Part shown: in pieces, positions 32,379 through 44,999 of the stretch
How the letters are laid out: the number at the start of each line of letters is the position of its first letter
How positions within the stretch are numbered: position 1 is the stretch's first letter
DNA from: Amia ocellicauda
Taxonomy: Eukaryota > Chordata > Actinopteri > Amiiformes > Amiidae
NCBI RefSeq assembly: GCF_036373705.1
Contig: NC_089851.1
Location: forward strand, 54,458,440-54,522,439
Direction: 5' to 3'
Length of the DNA stretch: 64,000 bases
Made by a program: the position numbers and the translations under genes
The notes under the pieces: generated by a model
The model's input: the letters and a program-made list of their open reading frames with translations, nothing else
Told to the model about the DNA's origin: nothing
The model's database searches: none

Positions 32379-32699
32379 CTCTCCTTTGGTGCAGCTCAGG
32401 AGTACACGTTCAGCAAAGGTCTCCATAACAAGCCGGCAAACCACATTTCGTCCTCCTCCTCCTCAACAACACACTACATGTCCTCCTCCTCCTCAACAAC
32501 AACAACAACAACAACGAACTTGTAAAATACACATTTTCTTTAAAGAAAACAAAACACACAGATGACAGTCTGATTTCCCATCAGCTATACAGGCAACAGT
32601 ATCTGAGGTTGAAAGACCTCCCTGGTGCAGAGGAGCACAGAAGCCAAGCATCGAGACAGAACAAACGAATGCTTCAGAGAATGCAAAGCGGGGCCAAGG

Positions 32700-32771
32700 G
32701 GGCTCGTCCGGGAGTTGAACCCGGGACCTCTCGCACCCTAAGCAAGAATCATACCCCTAGACCAACGAGCC
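32700..32771 (-). tRNA. tRNA-Pro (anticodon AGG)
   Basis: Loop TTAGGGT with U33 and a perfect T arm. One C-to-T change makes a T-G pair in the anticodon stem. Promoter boxes are intact. Probably functional. Confidence 0.88.
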
Positions 32772-33277
32772 AAGTTAACGGAGAGTGTCGCAGTTTCTGC
32801 TGGGCAAGCGTGTAACTGCTTTGGGGCAGACCGGGAGACCTACGCTCACTGACTGATAGCATGGACTGTAGCGCTGACATGTCTTTCCAGAATGGTAACG
32901 CCATCCCCAGTGAGACAGCACTGAGAGCATGGTTCAGCAGGCCCGCAAACAACTGAAAAGAATGCCTCTCCTTTGGTGCAGCTCAGGAGTACACGTTCAG
33001 CAAAGGTCTCCATAACAAGCCGGCAAACCACATTTCGTCCTCCTCCTCCTCAACAACACACTACATGTCCTCCTCCTCCTCAACAACAACAACGAACTTG
33101 TAAAATACACATTTTCTTTAAAGAAAACAAAACACACAGATGACAGTCTGATTTCCCATCAGCTTTACAGGCAACAGTATCTGAGGTCGATAGCCCTCCC
33201 TTGTGCAGAGGAGCCCAGAAGCCAGCCTTCAAGAGCAAACGAACGAACACTTCGGTGACTGCAAAGTGGGACCAAGT

Positions 33278-33349
33278 GGGCTCGTCCTGGAGTTCAACCC
33301 AGGGCCTCTCACACCCTCAGCAAGAATCATACCCCTAGACCAACGAGCC
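33278..33349 (-). pseudogene. tRNA-Pro pseudogene, G33 class with C56G
   Basis: Besides G33, the T loop reads TTGAACT, so the invariant C56 of the T loop and of box B is lost without any change in the D loop. Confidence 0.85.
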
Positions 33350-33856
33350 AAGTTAACGGAGGGTGTCGCAGTTTCTGCTGGGCAAGCGCGTAACTGCTTT
33401 AGGGGCAGACCGGGAGACCTACGCTCACTGACTGATAGCATGGACTGTAGCGCTGACATGTCTTTCCAGAATGGTAACGCCATCCCCAGTGAGACAGCAC
33501 TGAGAGCATGGTTCAGCAGGCCCGCAAACAACTGAAAAGAATGCCTCTCCTTTGGTGCAGCTCAGGAGTACACGTTCAGCAAAGGTCTCCATAACAAGCC
33601 GGCAAACCACATTTCGTCCTCCTCCTCCTCAACAACACACTACATGTCCTCCTCCTCCTCAACAACAACAACGAACTTGTAAAATACACATTTTCTTTAA
33701 AGAAAACAAAACACACAGATGACAGTCTGATTTCCCATCAGCTTTACAGGCAACAGTATCTGAGGTCGATAGCCCTCCCTTGTGCAGAGGAGCCCAGAAG
33801 CCAGCCTTCAAGAGCAAACGAACGAACACTTCGGTGACTGCAAAGTGGGACCAAGT

Positions 33857-33928
33857 GGGCTCGTCCTGGAGTTCAACCCAGGGCCTCTCACACCCTCAGC
33901 AAGAATCATACCCCTAGACCAACGAGCC
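33857..33928 (-). pseudogene. tRNA-Pro pseudogene, G33 class with C56G
   Basis: Same C56G change as the preceding unit. Part of the first of two 1738-bp three-unit blocks. Confidence 0.85.
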
Positions 33929-34435
33929 AAGTTAACGGAGGGTGTCGCAGTTTCTGCTGGGCAAGCGCGTAACTGCTTTAGGGGCAGACCGGGAGACCTA
34001 CGCTCACTGACTGATAGCATGGACTGTAGCGCTGACGTGTCTTTCCAGAATGGTAACGCCATCCCCAGTGAGACAGCACTGAGAGCATGGTTCAGCAGGC
34101 CCGCAAACAACTGAAAAGAATGCCTCTCCTTTGGTGCAGCTCAGGAGTACACGTTCAGCAAAGGTCTCCATAACAAGCCGGCAAACCACATTTCGTCCTC
34201 CTCCTCCTCAACAACACACTACATGTCCTCCTCCTCCTCAACAACAACAACGAACTTGTAAAATACACATTTTCTTTAAAGAAAACAAAACACACAGATG
34301 ACAGTCTGATTTCCCATCAGCTACACAGCCAACAGAATCTGAGGTTGAAAGACCTCCCTGGTGCAGAGGAGCACAGAAGCCAAGCATCGAGAGAGAACAA
34401 ACGAATGCTTCAGAGAATGCAAAGCTGGGCCAAGT

Positions 34436-34509
34436 GGGCTCGTCCGGGGGAGTTGAACCTGGGACCTCTCGCACCCTAAGCGAGAATCATACCCCTAGAC
34501 CAACGAGCC
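34436..34509 (-). pseudogene. tRNA-Pro (AGG) with 2-base T-arm insertion
   Basis: Anticodon arm intact (TTAGGGT), but two extra C residues in the 3' T-stem strand and a CCAGG-like 5' strand spoil the T stem. 74 nt in total. Likely inactive. Confidence 0.75.
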
Positions 34510-35015
34510 AAGTTAACGTAGGTTGTCGCAGTTTCTGCTGGGCAAGCGCGTAACTGCTTTGGGGCAGACCGGGAGACCTACGCTCACTGACTGATAGCAT
34601 GGACTGTAGCGCTGACGTGTCTTTCCAGAATGGTAACGCCATCCCCAGTGAGACAGCACTGAGAGCATGGTTCAGCAGGCCCGCAAACAACTGAAAAGAA
34701 TGCCTCTCCTTTGGTGCAGCTCAGGAGTACACGTTCAGCAAAGGTCTCCATAACAAGCCGGCAAACCACATTTCGTCCTCCTCCTCCTCAACAACACACT
34801 ACATGTCCTCCTCCTCCTCAACAACAACAACGAACTTGTAAAATACACATTTTCTTTAAAGAAAACAAAACACACAGATGACAGTCTGATTTCCCATCAG
34901 CTTTACAGGCAACAGTATCTGAGGTCGATAGCCCTCCCTTGTGCAGAGGAGCCCAGAAGCCAGCCTTCAAGAGCAAACGAACGAACACTTCGGTGACTGC
35001 AAAGTGGGACCAAGT

Positions 35016-35087
35016 GGGCTCGTCCTGGAGTTCAACCCAGGGCCTCTCACACCCTCAGCAAGAATCATACCCCTAGACCAACGAGCC
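35016..35087 (-). pseudogene. tRNA-Pro pseudogene, G33 class with C56G
   Basis: Counterpart of 33278-33349 in the second 1738-bp block. Confidence 0.85.
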
Positions 35088-35594
35088 AAGTTAACGGAGG
35101 GTGTCGCAGTTTCTGCTGGGCAAGCGCGTAACTGCTTTAGGGGCAGACCGGGAGACCTACGCTCACTGACTGATAGCATGGACTGTAGCGCTGACATGTC
35201 TTTCCAGAATGGTAACGCCATCCCCAGTGAGACAGCACTGAGAGCATGGTTCAGCAGGCCCGCAAACAACTGAAAAGAATGCCTCTCCTTTGGTGCAGCT
35301 CAGGAGTACACGTTCAGCAAAGGTCTCCATAACAAGCCGGCAAACCACATTTCGTCCTCCTCCTCCTCAACAACACACTACATGTCCTCCTCCTCCTCAA
35401 CAACAACAACGAACTTGTAAAATACACATTTTCTTTAAAGAAAACAAAACACACAGATGACAGTCTGATTTCCCATCAGCTTTACAGGCAACAGTATCTG
35501 AGGTCGATAGCCCTCCCTTGTGCAGAGGAGCCCAGAAGCCAGCCTTCAAGAGCAAACGAACGAACACTTCGGTGACTGCAAAGTGGGACCAAGT

Positions 35595-35666
35595 GGGCTC
35601 GTCCTGGAGTTCAACCCAGGGCCTCTCACACCCTCAGCAAGAATCATACCCCTAGACCAACGAGCC
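35595..35666 (-). pseudogene. tRNA-Pro pseudogene, G33 class with C56G
   Basis: Counterpart of 33857-33928 in the second 1738-bp block. Confidence 0.85.
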
Positions 35667-36173
35667 AAGTTAACGGAGGGTGTCGCAGTTTCTGCTGGGC
35701 AAGCGCGTAACTGCTTTAGGGGCAGACCGGGAGACCTACGCTCACTGACTGATAGCATGGACTGTAGCGCTGACGTGTCTTTCCAGAATGGTAACGCCAT
35801 CCCCAGTGAGACAGCACTGAGAGCATGGTTCAGCAGGCCCGCAAACAACTGAAAAGAATGCCTCTCCTTTGGTGCAGCTCAGGAGTACACGTTCAGCAAA
35901 GGTCTCCATAACAAGCCGGCAAACCACATTTCGTCCTCCTCCTCCTCAACAACACACTACATGTCCTCCTCCTCCTCAACAACAACAACGAACTTGTAAA
36001 ATACACATTTTCTTTAAAGAAAACAAAACACACAGATGACAGTCTGATTTCCCATCAGCTACACAGCCAACAGAATCTGAGGTTGAAAGACCTCCCTGGT
36101 GCAGAGGAGCACAGAAGCCAAGCATCGAGAGAGAACAAACGAATGCTTCAGAGAATGCAAAGCGGGGCCAAGT

Positions 36174-36247
36174 GGGCTCGTCCGGGGGAGTTGAACCTGG
36201 GACCTCTCGCACCCTAAGCGAGAATCATACCCCTAGACCAACGAGCC
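36174..36247 (-). pseudogene. tRNA-Pro (AGG) with 2-base T-arm insertion
   Basis: Counterpart of 34436-34509, with the same insertion. Confidence 0.75.
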
Positions 36248-36765
36248 AAGTTAACGTAGGTTGTCGCAGTTTCTGCTGGGCAAGCGCGTAACTGCTTTGG
36301 GGCAGACCGGGAGACCTACGCTCACTGACTGATAGCATGGACTGTAGCGCTGACGTGTCTTTCCAGAATGGTAACGCCATCCCCAGTGAGACAGCACTGA
36401 GAGCATGGTTCAGCAGGCCCGCAAACAACTGAAAAGAATGCCTCTCCTTTGGTGCAGCTCAGGAGTACACGTTCAGCAAAGGTCTCCATAACAAGCCGGC
36501 AAACCACATTTCGTCCTCCTCCTCCTCAACAACACACTACATGTCCTCCTCCTCCTCCTCAACAACAACAACAACAACAACGAACTTGTAAAAAACACAT
36601 TTTCTTTAAAGAAAACAAAACACACAGATGACAGTCTGATTTCCCATCAGCTTTACAGGCAACAGTATCTGAGGTCGATAGCCCTCCCTTGTGCAGAGGA
36701 GCCCAGAAGCCAGCCTTCAAAAGCAAATGAACAAACACTTCGGTGACTGCAAAGTGGGGCCAAGT

Positions 36766-36837
36766 GGGCTCGTCCTGGAGTTGAACCCAGGGCCTCTCAC
36801 ACCCTCAGCAAGAATCATACCCCTAGACCAACGAGCC
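36766..36837 (-). pseudogene. tRNA-Pro pseudogene, G33 class
   Basis: Stems otherwise paired with wobbles. The only unit in which a TTTT run lies close downstream (36722-36719, about 45 nt after the tRNA end). Confidence 0.8.
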
Positions 36838-37358
36838 AAGTTAACGGAGGGTGTCGCAGTTTCTGCTGGGCAAGCGCGTAACTGCTTTGGGGCAGACCGG
36901 GAGACCTACGCTCACTGACTGATAGCATGGACTGTAGCGCTGACGTGTCTTTCCAGAATGGTAACGCCATCCCCAGTGAGACAGCACTGAGAGCATGGTT
37001 CAGCAGGCCCGCAAACAACTGAAAAGAATGCCTCTCCTTTGGTGCAGCTCAGGAGTACACGTTCAGCAAAGGTCTCCATAACAAGCCGGCAAACCACATT
37101 TCGTCCTCCTCCTCCTCAACAACACACTACATGTCCTTTACCTCCTCCTCAACAACAACAACAACAACAACAACGAACTTGTAAAAAACACATTTTCTTT
37201 AAAGAAAACAAAACACACAGATGACAGTCTGATTTCCCATCAGCTATACGGGCAACAGTATCTGAGGTCGATAGCCCTCCCTTGTGCAGAGGAGCCCAGA
37301 AGCCAACCTTCAAGAGCAAACGAACAAACACTTCGGTGACTGCAAAGTAGGGCCAAGT

Positions 37359-37430
37359 GGGCTCGTCCTGGAGTTGAACCCAGGGCCTCTCACACCCTCA
37401 GCAAGAATCATACCCCTAGACCAACAAGCC
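37359..37430 (-). pseudogene. tRNA-Pro pseudogene, G33 class
   Basis: The acceptor 5' strand is GGCTTGT, giving a T5-G68 wobble in addition to G33. Confidence 0.8.
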
Positions 37431-37945
37431 AAGTTAACGGAGGGTGTCGCAGTTTCTGCTGGGCAAGCGCGTAACTGCTTTGGGGCAGACCGGGAGACCT
37501 ACGCTCACTGACTGATAGCATGGACTGTAGCGCTGACGTGTCTTTCCAGAATGGTAACGCCATCCCCAGTGAGACAGCACTGAGAGCATGGTTCAGCAGG
37601 CCCACAAACAACTGAAAAGAATGCCTCTCCTTTGGTGCAGCTCAGGAGTACACGTTCAGCAAAGGTCTCCATAACAAGCCGGCAAACCACATTTCGTCCT
37701 CCTCCTCCTCAACAACACACTACATGTCCTCCACCTCCTCCTCAACAACAACAACAACAACGAACTTGTAAAAAACACATTTTCTTTAAAGAAAACAAAA
37801 CACACAGATGACAGTCTGATTTCCCATCAGCTACACAGCCAACAGTATCTGAGGTTGAAAGACCTCCCTGGTGCAGAGGAGCCCAGAAGCCAAGCATCGA
37901 GAGAGAACAAACGAATGCTTCAGAGAATGCAAAGCAGGGCCAAGC

Positions 37946-38017
37946 GGGCTCGTCCGGGAGTTGAACCCGGGACCTCTCGCACCCAAAGCGAGAATCATAC
38001 CCCTAGACCAACGAGCC
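37946..38017 (-). tRNA. tRNA-Pro (anticodon UGG)
   Basis: Full cloverleaf with loop TTTGGGT. The 5' flank reads GATAACTT on the coding strand, a variant confined to UGG units. Confidence 0.93.
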
Positions 38018-38532
38018 AAGTTATCTGACAGTTTCACAGTTTCTGCTGGGCAAGCGCGTAACTGCTTTGGGGCAGACCGGGAGACCTACGCTCACTGACT
38101 GATAGCATGGACTGTAGCGCTGACGTGTCTTTCCAGAATGGTAACGCCATCCCCAGTGAGACAGCACTGAGAGCATGGTTCAGCAGGCCCGCAAACAACT
38201 GAAAAGAATGCCTCTCCTTTGGTGCAGCTCAGGAGTACACGTTCAGCAAAGGTCTCCATAACAAGCCGGCAAACCACATTTCGTCCTCCTCCTCCTCAAC
38301 AACACACTACATGTCCTCCACCTCCTCCTCAACAACAACAACAACAACGAACTTGTAAAAAACACATTTTCTTTAAAGAAAACAAAACACACAGATGACA
38401 GTCTGATTTCCCATCAGCTATACGGGCAACAGTATCTGAGGTCGATAGCCCTCCCTTGTGCAGAGGAGCCCAGAAGCCAGCCTTCAAGAGCAAACGAACA
38501 AACACTTCGGTGACTGCAAAGTGGGGCCAAGT

Positions 38533-38604
38533 GGGCTCGTCCTGGAGTTGAACCCAGGGCCTCTCACACCCTCAGCAAGAATCATACCCCTAGACCAACG
38601 AGCC
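38533..38604 (-). pseudogene. tRNA-Pro pseudogene, G33 class
   Basis: Standard G33 form with a fully paired acceptor stem. Confidence 0.8.
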
Positions 38605-39114
38605 AAGTTAACGGAGGGTGTCGCAGTTTCTGCTGGGCAAGCGCGTAACTGCTTTGGGGCAGACCGGGAGACCTACGCTCACTGACTGATAGCATGGACT
38701 GTAGCGCTGAAGTGTCTTTCCAGAACGGTAACCGTATCCCCAGTGAGACAGCACTGAGAGCATGGTTCAGCAGGCCCGCAAACAACTGAAAAGAATGCCT
38801 CTCCTTTGGTGCAGCTCAGGAGTACACGTTCAGCAAAGGTCTCCATAACAAGCCAGCCGGCAAACCACATTTCGTCCTCCTCCTCCTCAACAACACACTA
38901 CATGTCCTCCTCCTCCTCAACAACAACAACGAACTTGTAAAATACACATTTTCTTTAAAGAAAACAAAACACACAGATGACAGTCTGATTTCCCATCAGC
39001 TACACAGCCAACAGTATCTGAGGTTGAAAGACCTCCCTGGTGCAGAGGAGCCCAGAAGCCAAGCATCGAGAGAGAACAAACGAATGCTTCAGAGAATGCA
39101 AAGCAGGGCCAAGC

Positions 39115-39186
39115 GGGCTCGTCCGGGAGTTGAACCCGGGACCTCTCGCACCCAAAGCGAGAATCATACCCCTAGACCAACGAGCC
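39115..39186 (-). tRNA. tRNA-Pro (anticodon UGG)
   Basis: Intact. Its unit carries the AGCATTTTTCAGC spacer variant shared with 40280 and 47941. Confidence 0.93.
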
Positions 39187-39701
39187 AAGTTATCTGACAG
39201 TGTCACAGTTTCTGCTGGGCAAGCGCGTAACTGCTTTGGGGCAGACCGGGAGACCTACGCTCACTGACTGATAGCATGGACTGTAGCGCTGACGTGTCTT
39301 TCCAGAATGGTAACGCCATCCCCAGTGAGACAGCACTGAGAGCATTTTTCAGCAGGCCCGCAAACAACTGAAAAGAATGCCTCTCCTTTGGTGCAGCTCA
39401 GGAGTACACGTTCAGCAAAGGTCTCCATAACAAGCCGGCAAACCACATTTCGTCCTCCTCCTCCTCAACAACACACTAGATGTCCTCCTCCTCCTCCTCA
39501 ACAACAACAACAACAACGAACTTGTAAAAAACACATTTTCTTTAAAGAAAACAAAACACACAGATGACAGTCTGATTTCCCATCAGCTTTACAGGCAACA
39601 GTATCTGAGGTCGATAGCCCTCCCTTGTGCAGAGGAGCCCAGAAGCCAGCCTTCAAGAGCAAACGAACAAACACTTCGGTGACTGCAAAGTGGGGCCAAG
39701 T

Positions 39702-39773
39702 GGGCTCATCCTGGAGTTGAACCCAGGGCCTCTCACACCCTCAGCAAGAATCATACCCCTAGACCAACGAGCC
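39702..39773 (-). pseudogene. tRNA-Pro pseudogene, G33 class
   Basis: The 3' acceptor strand is ATGAGCC, making a G6-T67 wobble. Confidence 0.8.
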
Positions 39774-40279
39774 AAGTTAACGGAGGGTGTCGCAGTTTCT
39801 GCTGGGCAAGCGCGTAACTGCTTTGGGGCAGACCGGGAGACCTACGCTCACTGACTGATAGCATGGACTGTAGCGCTGAAGTGTCTTTCCAGAACGGTAA
39901 CCGTATCCCCAGTGAGACAGCACTGAGAGCATGGTTCAGCAGGCCCGCAAACAACTGAAAAGAATGCCTCTCCTTTGGTGCAGCTCAGGAGTACACGTTC
40001 AGCAAAGGTCTCCATAACAAGCCGGCAAACCACATTTCGTCCTCCTCCTCCTCAACAACACACTACATGTCCTCCTCCTCCTCAACAACAACAACGAACT
40101 TGTAAAATACACATTTTCTTTAAAGAAAACAAAACACACAGATGACAGTCTGATTTCCCATCAGCTACACAGCCAACAGTATCTGAGGTTGAAAGACCTC
40201 CCTGGTGCAGAGGAGCCCAGAAGCCAAGCATCGAGAGAGAACAAACGAATGCTTCAGAGAATGCAAAGCAGGGCCAAGC

Positions 40280-40351
40280 GGGCTCGTCCGGGAGTTGAAC
40301 CCGGGACCTCTCGCACCCAAAGCGAGAATCATACCCCTAGACCAACGAGCC
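40280..40351 (-). tRNA. tRNA-Pro (anticodon UGG)
   Basis: Intact. Its unit repeats 39115 after 1165 bp (two-unit block). Confidence 0.93.
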
Positions 40352-40866
40352 AAGTTATCTGACAGTGTCACAGTTTCTGCTGGGCAAGCGCGTAACTGCT
40401 TTGGGGCAGACCGGGAGACCTACGCTCACTGACTGATAGCATGGACTGTAGCGCTGACGTGTCTTTCCAGAATGGTAACGCCATCCCCAGTGAGACAGCA
40501 CTGAGAGCATTTTTCAGCAGGCCCGCAAACAACTGAAAAGAATGCCTCTCCTTTGGTGCAGCTCAGGAGTACACGTTCAGCAAAGGTCTCCATAACAAGC
40601 CGGCAAACCACATTTCGTCCTCCTCCTCCTCAACAACACACTAGATGTCCTCCTCCTCCTCCTCAACAACAACAACAACAACGAACTTGTAAAAAACACA
40701 TTTTCTTTAAAGAAAACAAAACACACAGATGACAGTCTGATTTCCCATCAGCTTTACAGGCAACAGTATCTGAGGTCGATAGCCCTCCCTTGTGCAGAGG
40801 AGCCCAGAAGCCAGCCTTCAAGAGCAAACGAACAAACACTTCGGTGACTGCAAAGTGGGGCCAAGT

Positions 40867-40938
40867 GGGCTCATCCTGGAGTTGAACCCAGGGCCTCTCA
40901 CACCCTCAGCAAGAATCATACCCCTAGACCAACGAGCC
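40867..40938 (-). pseudogene. tRNA-Pro pseudogene, G33 class
   Basis: ATGAGCC acceptor variant, as in 39702. Confidence 0.8.
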
Positions 40939-41456
40939 AAGTTAACGGAGGGTGTCGCAGTTTCTGCTGGGCAAGCGCGTAACTGCTTTGGGGCAGACCG
41001 GGAGACCTACGCTCACTGACTGATAGCATGGACTGTAGCGCTGACGTGTCTTTCCAGAATGGTAACGCCATCCCCAGTGAGACAGCACTGAGAGCATGGT
41101 TCAGCAGGCCCGCAAACAACTGAAAAGAATGCCTCTCCTTTGGTGCAGCTCAGGAGTACACGTTCAGCAAAGGTCTCCATAACAAGCCGGCAAACCACAT
41201 TTCGTCCTCCTCCTCCTCAACAACACACTACATGTCCTCCACCTCCTCCTCAACAACAACAACAACAACAACGAACTTGTAAAAAACACATTTTCTTTAA
41301 AGAAAACAAAACACACAGATGACAGTCTGACTTCCCATCAGCTATACGGGCAACAGTATCTGAGGTCGATAGCCCTCCCTTGTGCAGAGGAGCCCAGAAG
41401 CCAGCCTTCAAGAGCAAACGAACAAACACTTCGGTGACTGCAAAGTGGGGCCAAGT

Positions 41457-41528
41457 GGGCTTGTCCTGGAGTTGAACCCAGGGCCTCTCACACCCTCAGC
41501 AAGAATCATACCCCTAGACCAACGAGCC
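41457..41528 (-). pseudogene. tRNA-Pro pseudogene, G33 class
   Basis: The 3' acceptor strand is ACAAGCC, which puts a C5-A68 mismatch in the acceptor stem. Confidence 0.82.
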
Positions 41529-42046
41529 AAGTTAACGGAGAGTGTCGCAGTTTCTGCTGGGCAAGCGCGTAACTGCTTTGGGGCAGACCGGGAGACCTAC
41601 GCTCACTGACTGATAGCATGGACTGTAGCGCTGAAGTGTCTTTCCAGAACGGTAACCGTATCCCCAGTGAGACAGCACTGAGAGCATGGTTCAGCAGGCC
41701 CGCAAACAACTGAAAAGAATGCCTCTCCTTTGGTGCAGCTCAGGAGTACACGTTCAGCAAAGGTCTCCATAACAAGCCGGCAAACCACATTTCGTCCTCC
41801 TCCTCCTCAACAACACACTACATGTCCTCCTCCTCCTCCTCAACAACAACAACAACAACAACGAACTTGTAAAAAACACATTTTCTTTAAAGAAAACAAA
41901 ACACACAGATGACAGTCTGATTTCCCATCAGCTTTACAGGCAACAGTATCTGAGGTCGATAGCCCTCCCTTGTGCAGAGGAGCCCAGAAGCCAGCCTTCA
42001 AGAGCAAACGAACAAACACTTCGGTGACTGCAAAGTGGGGCCAAGT

Positions 42047-42118
42047 GGGCTCGTCCTGGAGTTGAACCCAGGGCCTCTCACACCCTCAGCAAGAATCATA
42101 CCCCTAGACCAACGAGCC
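42047..42118 (-). pseudogene. tRNA-Pro pseudogene, G33 class
   Basis: Standard G33 form, acceptor paired. Confidence 0.8.
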
Positions 42119-42636
42119 AAGTTAACGGAGGGTGTCGCAGTTTCTGCTGGGCAAGCGCGTAACTGCTTTGGGGCAGACCGGGAGACCTACGCTCACTGAC
42201 TGATAGCATGGACTGTAGCGCTGACGTGTCTTTCCAGAATGGTAACGCCATCCCCAGTGAGACAGCACTGAGAGCATGGTTCAGCAGGCCCGCAAACAAC
42301 TGAAAAGAATGCCTCTCCTTTGGTGCAGCTCAGGAGTACACGTTCAGCAAAGGTCTCCATAACAAGCCGGCAAACCACATTTCGTCCTCCTCCTCCTCAA
42401 CAACACACTACATGTCCTCCTCCTCCTCCTCAACAACAACAACAACAACAACGAACTTGTAAAAAACACATTTTCTTTAAAGAAAACAAAACACACAGAT
42501 GACAGTCTGATTTCCCATCAGCTTTACAGGCAACAGTATCTGAGGTCGATAGCCCTCCCTTGTGCAGAGGAGCCCAGAAGCCAGCCTTCAAGAGCAAACG
42601 AACAAACACTTCGGTGACTGCAAAGTGGGGCCAAGT

Positions 42637-42708
42637 GGGCTCATCCTGGAGTTGAACCCAGGGCCTCTCACACCCTCAGCAAGAATCATACCCCTAGACC
42701 AACGAGCC
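42637..42708 (-). pseudogene. tRNA-Pro pseudogene, G33 class
   Basis: ATGAGCC acceptor variant. Confidence 0.8.
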
Positions 42709-43226
42709 AAGTTAACGGAGGGTGTCGCAGTTTCTGCTGGGCAAGCGCGTAACTGCTTTGGGGCAGACCGGGAGACCTACGCTCACTGACTGATAGCATG
42801 GACTGTAGCGCTGACGTGTCTTTCCAGAATGGTAACGCCATCCCCAGTGAGACAGCACTGAGAGCATGGTTCAGCAGGCCCGCAAACAACTGAAAAGAAT
42901 GCCTCTCCTTTGGTGCAGCTCAGGAGTACACGTTCAGCAAAGGTCTCCATAACAAGCCGGCAAACCACATTTCGTCCTCCTCCTCCTCAACAACACACTA
43001 CATGTCCTCCACCTCCTCCTCAACAACAACAACAACAACAACGAACTTGTAAAAAACACATTTTCTTTAAAGAAAACAAAACACACAGATGACAGTCTGA
43101 CTTCCCATCAGCTATACGGGCAACAGTATCTGAGGTCGATAGCCCTCCCTTGTGCAGAGGAGCCCAGAAGCCAGCCTTCAAGAGCAAACGAACAAACACT
43201 TCGGTGACTGCAAAGTGGGGCCAAGT

Positions 43227-43298
43227 GGGCTTGTCCTGGAGTTGAACCCAGGGCCTCTCACACCCTCAGCAAGAATCATACCCCTAGACCAACGAGCC
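43227..43298 (-). pseudogene. tRNA-Pro pseudogene, G33 class
   Basis: ACAAGCC acceptor mismatch variant. Confidence 0.82.
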
Positions 43299-43816
43299 AA
43301 GTTAACGGAGGGTGTCGCAGTTTCTGCTGGGCAAGCGCGTAACTGCTTTGGGGCAGACCGGGAGACCTACGCTCACTGACTGATAGCATGGACTGTAGCG
43401 CTGACGTGTCTTTCCAGAATGGTAACGCCATCCCCAGTGAGACAGCACTGAGAGCATGGTTCAGCAGGCCCGCAAACAACTGAAAAGAATGCCTCTCCTT
43501 TGGTGCAGCTCAGGAGTACACGTTCAGCAAAGGTCTCCATAACAAGCCGGCAAACCACATTTCGTCCTCCTCCTCCTCAACAACACACTACATGTCCTCC
43601 ACCTCCTCCTCAACAACAACAACAACAACAACGAACTTGTAAAAAACACATTTTCTTTAAAGAAAACAAAACACACAGATGACAGTCTGACTTCCCATCA
43701 GCTATACGGGCAACAGTATCTGAGGTCGATAGCCCTCCCTTGTGCAGAGGAGCCCAGAAGCCAGCCTTCAAGAGCAAACGAACAAACACTTCGGTGACTG
43801 CAAAGTGGGGCCAAGT

Positions 43817-43888
43817 GGGCTTGTCCTGGAGTTGAACCCAGGGCCTCTCACACCCTCAGCAAGAATCATACCCCTAGACCAACGAGCC
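43817..43888 (-). pseudogene. tRNA-Pro pseudogene, G33 class
   Basis: ACAAGCC acceptor mismatch variant. The spacer is of the AACGGTAACCGTATCC type. Confidence 0.82.
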
Positions 43889-44406
43889 AAGTTAACGGAG
43901 AGTGTCGCAGTTTCTGCTGGGCAAGCGCGTAACTGCTTTGGGGCAGACCGGGAGACCTACGCTCACTGACTGATAGCATGGACTGTAGCGCTGAAGTGTC
44001 TTTCCAGAACGGTAACCGTATCCCCAGTGAGACAGCACTGAGAGCATGGTTCAGCAGGCCCGCAAACAACTGAAAAGAATGCCTCTCCTTTGGTGCAGCT
44101 CAGGAGTACACGTTCAGCAAAGGTCTCCATAACAAGCCGGCAAACCACATTTCGTCCTCCTCCTCCTCAACAACACACTACATGTCCTCCTCCTCCTCAA
44201 CAACAACAACAACAACAACAACGAACTTGTAAAAAACACATTTTCTTTAAAGAAAACAAAACACACAGATGACAGTCTGATTTCCCATCAGCTTTACAGG
44301 CAACAGTATCTGAGGTCGATAGCCCTCCCTTGTGCAGAGGAGCCCAGAAGCCAGCCTTCAAGAGCAAATGAACAAACACTTCGGTGACTGCAAAGTGGGG
44401 CCAAGT

Positions 44407-44478
44407 GGGCTCGTCCTGGAGTTGAACCCAGGGCCTCTCACACCCTCAGCAAGAATCATACCCCTAGACCAACGAGCC
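44407..44478 (-). pseudogene. tRNA-Pro pseudogene, G33 class
   Basis: Standard G33 form, acceptor paired. Confidence 0.8.
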
Positions 44479-44999
44479 AAGTTAACGGAGGGTGTCGCAG
44501 TTTCTGCTGGGCAAGCGCGTAACTGCTTTGGGGCAGACCGGGAGACCTACGCTCACTGACTGATAGCATGGACTGTAGCGCTGACGTGTCTTTCCAGAAT
44601 GGTAACGCCATCCCCAGTGAGACAGCACTGAGAGCATGGTTCAGCAGGCCCGCAAACAACTGAAAAGAATGCCTCTCCTTTGGTGCAGCTCAGGAGTACA
44701 CGTTCAGCAAAGGTCTCCATAACAAGCCGGCAAACCACATTTCGTCCTCCTCCTCCTCAACAACACACTACATGTCCTCCACCTCCTCCTCAACAACAAC
44801 AACAACAACAACAACGAACTTGTAAAAAACACATTTTCTTTAAAGAAAACAAAACACACAGATGACAGTCTGATTTCCCATCAGCTATACGGGCAACAGT
44901 ATCTGAGGTCGATAGCCCTCCCTTGTGCAGAGGAGCCCAGAAGCCAGCCTTCAAGAGCAAACGAACAAACACTTCGGTGACTGCAAAGTGGGGCCAAGT

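Noticed and set aside
32749-33031. Minus-strand frames of 61-110 codons recurring in every unit
   Set aside because: They run through the tRNA gene and spacer, vary with single indels and show no protein-like constraint.
36449-36631. Small Pro/Gln-rich frame repeated in many array units
   Set aside because: It is a translation of the TCC and CAA tracts. The frame length changes with tract length and there is no conserved start context.
42491-42550. Possible box C/D snoRNA in the unit flank (AGATGACA and a later CTGA)
   Set aside because: Box C does not match RTGATGA, there is no terminal stem, and spacing alone is weak evidence.
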